Assembly (NCBI GenBank): GCA_019426215.1
Contig: CM033397.1
Coordinates: 26,910,480-26,974,479 of the forward strand
Source: Buddleja alternifolia
Lineage: Eukaryota; Streptophyta; Magnoliopsida; Lamiales; Scrophulariaceae
DNA: 64,000 nucleotides
Direction: 5' to 3'
The position numbers were made by a program, and so were the translations under genes. Below are positions 56,405-64,000 of this stretch, piece by piece (position 1 is the stretch's first letter; each line of letters starts with the position of its first letter). The notes beneath the pieces were generated by a model. The model was not told where the DNA came from and searched no databases. It was given only the letters and a program-made list of their open reading frames with translations.

Positions 56405-59400
56405 AGAAAAATTGCCATCAAGCCCTCATTGCATCCTATATACTTCTATCTATTCACTTAATTGCCTATCATTTCACTCAACTAATTCTTGCTCAAAACA
56501 TCAAATCCTTCTCCATTTTGACCTCTTTAAGGTCTCAAACCGTTCAAGATAACCAAGAAGAAGAGAAAGCTCAACCGACAACAAAACACACATCTGCCAA
56601 GCAATATTTGAAAGAAAATCCTGCTCTGGCAGCATTTGTATCTTCACGTTTTGAGGGGTCAAACGATGTCCATTTTTGAAGTTCTTTAGCTCAAACTCAT
56701 CCTAAGAAAAAAAGGAACATTAATATTAAGTTGGATTGTGCTAATTTGGTCATTAAAGTTCCAAAATCGACCATTGAATCACCACTGCATATTTTGTGTT
56801 CGTAGTATCTGAAACTTCTATTAATGTTTGTGTAGCCAAAACTCATACTTCCGGTGGTCTTATCATGCATGTAATCCCACCGTTGGAAATCTCTTTGGGT
56901 AAAGCATATGATACTGGTGAGCGTTTCTTGAAATGGTTATGTAAATAATCCAGAATTTACATCCAAAGAATCACTATCGTTCACCCATTTTCAGCCCAGA
57001 ATTTGTGTTCCATTTCCCTTTAGCTTGAAATGTCCCTTATGGGACCTTATTGAGTTTACATATGTTTAATGGTGGATTTGTGGAAAAACACTTGGTAAAA
57101 TATCTGGATATTGTCATTGAAGTAACACTGCCAATTAGGGGTGTACACGGTCGGGTTCGGCCGGTTTTAGAAAAAAAATTAACTCAACCCGACATGTGCG
57201 GGTTGACAAAATATCAAACCGAAAACGCATAATTATTTTTTCAACCCAAGCGGTTTGGGTCGGTCGGATTTAATGTTTTAGCGGGCGGGTTGGCGGGTTA
57301 TCAAATTATAGTTATAATTTTTACAACTTGATTTTAGTTATAACTAGTAAGTAAGAAATTAAATATTATACTTGTTGTACAATTAAAAAAAATTGAGTTG
57401 GTGAGAAATACACAAATAAGTGGTGTTATTAAATAAAATTCATATTATCATGATTTCTAATGAGTGAAAACTCTAAAATATTAATAAAATTAATATTTTT
57501 TATAAATTTATCATCAAAATATACACATACATTTAAATTTTTCGTTCAAATCAAATAAAAACAAGTGTTCAAACGAGTCAATTTGTTTGCTCAAATAAAA
57601 AATAAAGTATGTTACATGAATATGCATAAACCACTCTTATTAGAGAGTATATATGTATATATAGTTTTCAGAGTTTAGTATTAATCTTTAACTATATATA
57701 CTTATACTTGTAACATAAATAATTAGCGGTCGGGTTGCGGGTTAGGCGGGTTACAATTATTAAACCCACCACCTGACCCGAAAGTGGCGGGTTGCAATAT
57801 TTTCAACCCACCACTATTATTTAATAATTTTAAACCGGCGGTTTTCGGGCGGATCGGCTCGGGTTGAGCTGTTCGGGCGGGTTGGGTGGGTTTATGTATA
57901 CCCCTACTGCCAATACCTGATCTTCAATTCCAGAAACATTTCATCGAAATCTTTTAACCAAAAAGACAACTTAACCTGGTCCGATTGTACATGCAAAACC
58001 ACCACTAGAACACTGTGTAAGTGTACATGTTTATAGTCATAAGAGTTTCCAAAATATATGGTGTAATGTGATTGGAAAGTTGATTTTCTTACAAGGTGAC
58101 ATGAGGTGTCTAAATTTGGCAATTTCGGGACGCTGACTTTGAAGGCCCTAATTTCCCTTTCTGGCTAGGTTCTTGAGATGAAACTTAGATTTTAAGGAAT
58201 TTGAGTTCATTATGAACCTATGGATATTAAATTTAGTTGATGATTAGTAGGTTAAGGGGACCAAAAAAAGAATAATGGCGTAGACGCGCGATGATCAACG
58301 GAGGCGCACAGTGGAGCTATCTGGTTTAATCTTGTGCACAAATGAACAGTGGAGTTTAAATCTTTTTGGATCCAAGTTATATATCGTCTTGAAGCTGCGT
58401 AAGTGTTGGGTAAGTTGGCTTGGCCTTAACATTTGGTTATTCGCGATTAAGTGTATCATATTGGGAATTAGGATTATCAAATAGCTTGAATTGTTAGCCT
58501 GTGATTGATCGCATTTTTATTTGAAATAGGTTATTGCTATGAGATATTTTAAGAAAATGAAGTTGGACAAATTTTAGTGATGGACGACCGCTCGGGGACG
58601 ATTCTAAGTAGATCGGAAGTGTGCTGTGAGTTGCCTCTCAAAATTATAGTTATATGTCTTTCAAAACTGGAAGAAATTTTCATCACATTGTATATATTTA
58701 TCAATATATTTGCATCATGCATTGAATACTTCACATGAATATGAGTTTCTACACTTTTAAAATCAAATCATGAACTCATTTTAAATTAATCATTTCATGT
58801 TGCCAACTGTTAACTGCATGAATGTTTTCAGAGGCATATTTTGTGAGAATAATTTTCCAGACATGTTTTGTGAAAATGATTTCAATGAAAATATTTTTTT
58901 ACTAAATTCCTTGAAAACTATTTGATTGAATGAATATTCTATCATGAGCTAAAATGCTACTATTTCATCAATCGTGACATACATGATTGCACATTGTACG
59001 TGGTTAAATATCAAACCCAAGTGTCGGGCATGGATAGGGCAGGGTTCGACCAATCAAGCATGGGCTTGTGATCTTAAACGGTTCCCGCTATCTATGGCCA
59101 AATCCCAACACGTAAAGACAGAGTGTCCCCGGATATAACCAATCAGGCACCGCGAGCCTCCGTGGGGAGATAAGGTGTTGGCTTTTAAGCCGCATGTTCA
59201 GGGATGATAAGAAAGAAGCAGCGGGACCCAAAGAGTCATGAGTAAGTCATTGGACTCGATGGTATTGCTAACATGACCCCCTCCTGCATAAGTGTGCCAT
59301 GGCCATGTTACTTGTATTGAACTGCATACTGTTTAAAGGCATAAAATGAAACTTGAGTATCATGTATCTCATTGTTCGACTGTTCTTGTGAACGAAAATT

Positions 59401-59896
59401 CGATTTTCACTCATGCTTTCAATTATCTTTGAACAAAACTTTATCATGCACACACTAAGATTTTGGAGTCATATCATTTAATGCTTAACTATTTTTATGC
59501 ATGCAAATGTCATTTAACTCGCATTTCCAACGATCCTTTGAAAAACGAAAACTATTATTGTTTTCACCTCATTAATTTATTATTTTTTGGTCTAAAAACT
59601 ATTTTAAATACTCACTAAGCCTTTGCTTACGTAGTTTACTTTTTTCTTCCAGTTAGAGGTGACTTAAGCAGTGGGACTAGCTCAGATGATCATAAATGTA
59701 GACATGGATAATCCTAGATGTGATCATTGCAGATTAAGACATGGATAGTAAGTTCACTTTATCTGGTTGACGGTGTTAGGGTTGGGAACCTACTAGAAGT
59801 TGTTAAGTTTTTTAGAGATTTTTAATTGAACTATTATTTTGATAGGCTCCCACTTTCAGATTTTGACCCTTTAGAGATTGAATTTGGGGCGTGACA
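56405..59896 (+). repeat. 5' LTR of a Tekay/Del-like gypsy element (left end lost)
   Basis: It ends GGGGCGTGACA at 59896, with a PBS four bases later. It is related along its length to the solo LTR at 28358-31779 in opposite orientation (for example 56565-56710 against 31250-31400). The TGTGACACC start is missing, so it is truncated on the left. A hAT MITE (57136-57906) lies within it. Confidence 0.75.
57136..57906. mobile_element. hAT-type MITE (771 bp) in the gypsy LTR
   Basis: The TSD CTGCCAAT lies at 57128-57135 and 57907-57914. Ends are TAGGGGTGTAC and, reversed, TAGGGGTATAC. Both subterminal regions are rich in CGGGTTGG/CGGGCGG words, a pattern common in plant non-autonomous hAT elements; the middle is AT-rich and non-coding. 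Confidence 0.85.
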
Positions 59897-59899
59897 GAG

Positions 59900-59911
59900 T
59901 GATATCAGAGC
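59900..59911 (+). other. Primer binding site, tRNA-Met type
   Basis: TGATATCAGAGC matches the initiator tRNA-Met PBS (TGGTATCAGAGC) with one change, three bases after the LTR. Confidence 0.75.
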
Positions 59912-61976
59912 TTAGGCTAGTGTCTGAGCTATACAAGGATAGGTTCCTCGGACTGTGGTTTTAGATATTGAGTGAGAGTTTGATATTGTAATATGGTTGG
60001 AGATACAACGTTTTCAGTGTGTAAATTGTGGTAGACCATTGTTTGGGCGGCCGATCAAGCGATGATTTATTACAATTATAGCATTGATCTAGGAATGTGT
60101 CCAGCATAAAGCACTATCTGCTTTGATTGTGAAGAGACACTTAAGTCGTGAAAGGTCTAATAGAACAAAGGATGACTATTATTTGTGAATATGAGGATTT
60201 ACATGAATTAGTCGGCCTCGTACTTATAAGAAAAAGAGTGGTAAATTAGCTTTACTATAATTTCTTGAGTACAATGATAGTTTATTGATATTATACAAAA
60301 TGATTTCGGGATGTGATATAGGAAAGATGATTAGAAATGATTAGTTTTCAATTGATCTTATTATAAAAGTGAAACCTAGAAGTTACTACACCAACGTATA
60401 GTGGCATGGTGAAGTATTCAGTGATTAAGTTTTTTAACATCAAGATTAGTGGAAAATCTTTAACAGCTGGTCTTATAGTGCTGCCTACACAAGAGTATGA
60501 CATTATTTTAGGAATGGATTGGTTGTCTTATCACCGTGTCCAAATAGACTATCACTGTGAAGTTTTAAGCGCTGGTTAAGTCGGGTATAGATCTAGTAGG
60601 GAACGCAAGGATTGCTTTAGCACCAATCATTTCAGTTGCTAAGGCACAAAAGACACTTTGGAAAGGAAACCAAGCATACTTAGGCTTTGTTTGTTTGTGT
60701 TTTCATTATACTTTTTCCATTTTCATTTTAATCTGAAAATGAAAATACACACTTTACACTGTTTTTAACTCAAAATATTCTCATTTTCATCCTTGTTTTT
60801 ACGTTCCCGAGAAACTTCAATCATTTATTTAAAATTACATTTCACATCACTTATCTCACATTTTCTCTCTCATCCACCCATCACCATCCTCTCTCTCTCT
60901 CTCTCTCCTCTCTCATCAATATTCAACATCAAATCCAATATTATTCATCTAATCATTACTTTTCAATCATTTCACACATCACACTCACAAATTTCAACAA
61001 TTTTCAAAAACACAACCAAACACACCTACTTTTTCACTTTTCTCACACGAAAATCAAAAAACACGTTTTTCCATACATTTTAAAAGATGACGGTTGAAAA
61101 TAAAATGAAAACACATCCAAACAAAGCCTTAGCTTTCATGATTAATAAGACAAAGGATTAAAAGTTAATATTAAAGAAATATCCATGATGTCTGAATTTC
61201 CCCACGTGTTTCCAAAAAAATAAACCTCTTTACCAATAGATAGGGAGATGGAGTTCTCCATCGAGATTTTATTCGAAACCACTCCAACAGCCAAAAAAAA
61301 AAAAAGATCCATATCAGATGATTCCGGTCAAACTTAAGAAGTTGAAAGCTCAGCTACAAAGGTTGTTGGAGATAAGGTTCATTAAACCTAGTACTTCGTA
61401 ATGGGGAGCTCGAGTGTTATTTAGCATGAAGAAAGATGGATCATTGATGTTACGTATAGATTATTGTGGGTTAAATCATGTAACTATTAAGACCAAATAT
61501 CCTCTTTAATGAATAGACGAATTACTTGACCAACTCCAAGGAGCTAGAGTGTATTCTAAGCTAGATTTACAACAAGAATATTACCACTTAAGAATCAATA
61601 ATGAGGATGTGACTAAGACCGGTTTTTAAACAAGATATGGATAATATGAGTTTGTTGTAATGCCATTTGGATTGACCAATGCCCCCAACAACCTTTATGG
61701 ATATTATGGATAGGATATTTCATCCTTATTTGGATCACTTCTGGTGATATTCATAGACGACATCATTGTCTATTCTAAGACCAAAGAAGATTATAAATGG
61801 CAGTTAAAGACTGTATTGCAAGTCTTAAAAGACAACAAACTCTATGCGAAATTTAGCAAATGTGAGTTTTGATTGAATAATGTTACCTTTTAGATCATGT
61901 AATTCCGATGAGTGGAGTTTTTGTAAACCCCTTGAAGATAAAATCTTAGTAGAATTGAAAGGCCCTGAGAATGTCA
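59912..61976 (+). pseudogene. Tekay/Del-like gypsy pol remnant (protease, RT)
   Basis: The gag region 59912-60400 is heavily decayed. A protease/retropepsin tail is readable at 60481-60550 (LPTQEYDIILGMDWLSYHRV). After a Tourist-like MITE (60683-61128) the linker (SEFPHVFP-like, near 61187) and RT follow: [17 protein letters not shown] (61428), ARVYSKLDL, MPFGLTNAP and [11 protein letters not shown] (near 61750). Stops and frameshifts occur throughout, for example TAA near 61507 and 61626. Homology ends at ENVT near 61975, before RNase H and integrase, where an A-run joins a copia remnant. The element runs from the LTR at 56405. Confidence 0.8.
60683..61128. mobile_element. Tourist-like MITE (446 bp)
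   Basis: The TSD TTA lies at 60680-60682 and 61129-61131. Ends are GGCTTTGTTTG and, reversed, GGCTTTGTTTG (perfect over 11 bp). A 3-bp TTA target and this terminus are typical of PIF/Harbinger MITEs. The open frame within (60793-61083) is Ser/Thr/His-rich simple sequence, not a gene. Confidence 0.85.
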
Positions 61977-61984
61977 CACAAAAA

Positions 61985-64000
61985 AAAAATAGGGATTAGC
62001 AAGGTCACGAGGAGCTTGCTTCAAGCCATAAAGCGCCTTCTTCAACTTCAACACTTTTCCTTCTTGGCCTTCAACCTCATAGCCCAAAGGTTGATCAATA
62101 TATATTTCTTTTTCAAATAATCATTCAAGAAAGCCAACTTCACATCCATTTGATAGATTTTCCACTCATTTTGAGCTATCAAGGATATAATTAAACGTAT
62201 AGTTTCTAAGCGAGCAACAGGCACAAGTATCTCACCATAGTCAATTCCTAGCTTTTGCTTATACCCTTTGGCGACCAATCTCACTTTGTACCTCTCTACT
62301 TCGCCTTTGGAATTTCTCTTGGTCTTGTACACCCATTTGACTCTGATTGTGCTTTTGCCTTTAGGTAATGTTGCCAACACCCACATATTATTTTTTCTTA
62401 TCCCTTTGATTTCTTCATCCACAGCGTCTCTCCATTTCTTATTATGAACGGCATTCAAACCCTATAGGCTCACAATCCGCAAAGAGACAAAAATGAGTCA
62501 AATCACTTATATTTTGAGGTACCTCTTCTGTTTCATCATACAACTCATGAAGACGTCTTGTTCTTCGAGGCCCAAAACTTAATTCTCCAAGCGGTGAATT
62601 GTGTGGTGCTGGTGTTGTAGGCTGAGTAGTAGGTTGCACCGCCTCTTCATTTTCTTCAAACAATGGATTGAAATTGTACTCTTCTTTTGAAACATTCCAA
62701 TCCCAAGAGCTTTGTTCATCAAACTCGACGTCTCTACTAATCACAATCTTTCTATTGCTTGGATTGTACATGTATATCCTTCAAAACTTTGATCATATCT
62801 AATAAAGATGTACCTCTCATTGTCTCTTCTCATCCGCCACATATGCATAGCCAACACTTCCAAATACCCGCAAGTGACTAACATTTGGCTTGAACCATAT
62901 CCAAGTTTCTTGAGGGGTTTTCCCATCAATGCTTTTGATGTGGCTCCGGTTACTCAAATATACCGCATAAGCGACCGCGTCTGCCCAAAATTCTTTCATA
63001 ATATCCTTGCTCTTCAACATACTCCTTGCCATGTTGAAAATGGTTCAGTTCTTTCTCTCGGCAACGTCATTTTGTTGTGGCGATCTTGGTACCGTCATAG
63101 GATGACGAATGCCATTTTTTTCACAAAATTTCTTGAATTCATTTGATGTGAATTCTCCACCTCTGTCAGAGCAAAGAGCTTTAATTTGGTAGCCATTTTG
63201 CTTTTCCATCACGATCTTGAAATTTTTAAAAGTTTCAAACACTTCTGATTTTCTTTCAAGAAATACACCCAAGCTTTTCGAGAATAATCATCAATGAAAA
63301 GAAGAAAAAGTTTATTTTTTCAAAGCGTTGATGGCATGATAAGTCCGCATACATCCGAGTGTATCAACTCCAAAGGGTGTTGGACTCTCGAAAAAAATGA
63401 TTTAGAAAACTCTTTCTTGCTTGCTTTCCAAAAAGGCATCCTTCGCATAATTGGTTTGGATGGTCAATGCTCGGCAATTCTCTTACCATGCCTCTTTTCT
63501 TCATCATTTTCATACCATCAAAATTCAAGTGCCCAAATCTCATGTGCCAATTCTAAGATAAATCTTTGACACAAGCTTGTAAACACCTCGAAACATCGCT
63601 TTTGAATGTTAAGTATAAACATTCTATTTCTAATCATTGGAACTTTCACCAACAAGCGCCCATTTTCATCTTTCATCATCAAACTTTTATTTTTCAAATG
63701 GATATCATAAATTTTCTCCAAGAGTTGTCCCAAACTCAAAATGTTACTTTTTATTTCCGCCACGTAGAAGTCATTGGAAATGAATTAATGGCTTCCATTC
63801 TTAAACGTATCAAAATTGTACCTTTCCCTTTGACTAGGACTTGAGATGAATCTCCAAATGTAATATTCCCACCAATCGATTCATCAAGCTTCATGAAAAG
63901 ATTTCTCTTTCCACAAATATGGCTACTTGCGCCAGAATCAATGTACCATTGGTTCTTATCTTCATGCTCGAGACTTTTGCATGCTAGAAGCATAGTGGGA
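61985..64000 (-). pseudogene. Tork/Tnt1-like copia pol remnant, leaves the window
   Basis: Read leftward from the right edge. Protease is at 63993-63800 (WYIDSGASSHICG, the D-S-G active site), the pre-integrase region at 63763-63518, and integrase at 63272-62817 (DRGGEF, PRSPQQN.VAERKN, then MARSMLKSKD). The integrase tail and linker follow at 62771-62442 (RKIVISRDVEFDE), then the RT start at 62458-62048 ([32 protein letters not shown]). Frames shift near 63040, 62790, 62450 and 62120. RT stops just after [10 protein letters not shown] near 62005, before the YVDD motif, and abuts an A-rich junction. No LTR is visible. It is truncated and inactive. Confidence 0.85.

Noticed and set aside
60793..61083. 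96-codon frame rich in Ser, Thr, His and Phe
   Set aside because: Entirely inside the Tourist-like MITE; a low-complexity translation.
62808..63146. 112-codon plus-strand frame near the right edge
   Set aside because: Antisense of the copia integrase on the minus strand.

Overview
This window looks like nuclear DNA of a flowering plant, most likely a eudicot. It is AT-rich and almost filled with plant transposable elements: Ty1/copia, Ty3/gypsy (Athila-, Reina- and Tekay/Del-like), CACTA, hAT, Tourist-like and foldback elements. Long AT stretches and (TA)n runs lie between them. Lineage names come from motifs read by eye, without a database search. The host species cannot be named; an asterid is a guess. 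I saw no bacterial, organellar or CRISPR features.

Layout. 1-6587: end of a Sirevirus-like copia pol, then an env-like gene with its own TATA box and two small frame-preserving introns, now broken by stops and frameshifts. 6585-9030: 5' end of an Athila-like gypsy element (LTR, PBS, part of gag). 9707-10909: 3' end of a CACTA element. 12566-15080: 3' half of a copia element on the minus strand. 15671-21088: three-level nest in which a foldback TIR element is split by a non-autonomous hAT, itself split by an internally deleted Athila-like element. 21089-26742: mostly unrecognised non-coding DNA, with one intact-looking host gene, a potato type I protease inhibitor (25626-25877, minus). 26743-41317: deeply nested Reina-like gypsy element holding a solo 3.4 kb LTR, a copia element that itself carries a rearranged second copia, and a solo 1.1 kb LTR. 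Target-site duplications (TSDs) support nearly every boundary. 41878-42333: hAT MITE. 44987-50000: nearly full-length copia element with 157-158 bp LTRs, disabled by seven stop codons. 51721-54452: TIR element inserted in (TA)n that carries a captured fragment of an EF-hand protein gene (KIC/PBP1-like). 55529-56328: 5' part of a subtilase gene, broken and cut off. 56405-61976: Tekay/Del-like gypsy element with a hAT MITE in its LTR and a Tourist-like MITE in pol. 61985-64000: copia gag-pol on the minus strand, leaving the window.

Function. The only gene that looks able to make a normal protein is the protease inhibitor. Every retroelement here is broken in at least one required domain, so any movement would need proteins supplied from elsewhere. 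The main value of the window is its insertion history, which can be read from TSDs of 3, 5 and 8 bp, together with four unusual structures: the spliced env-like gene, the transposon with a captured calcium-sensor fragment, an 80-bp-arm palindrome inside a copia element, and the odd reactive site of the inhibitor.
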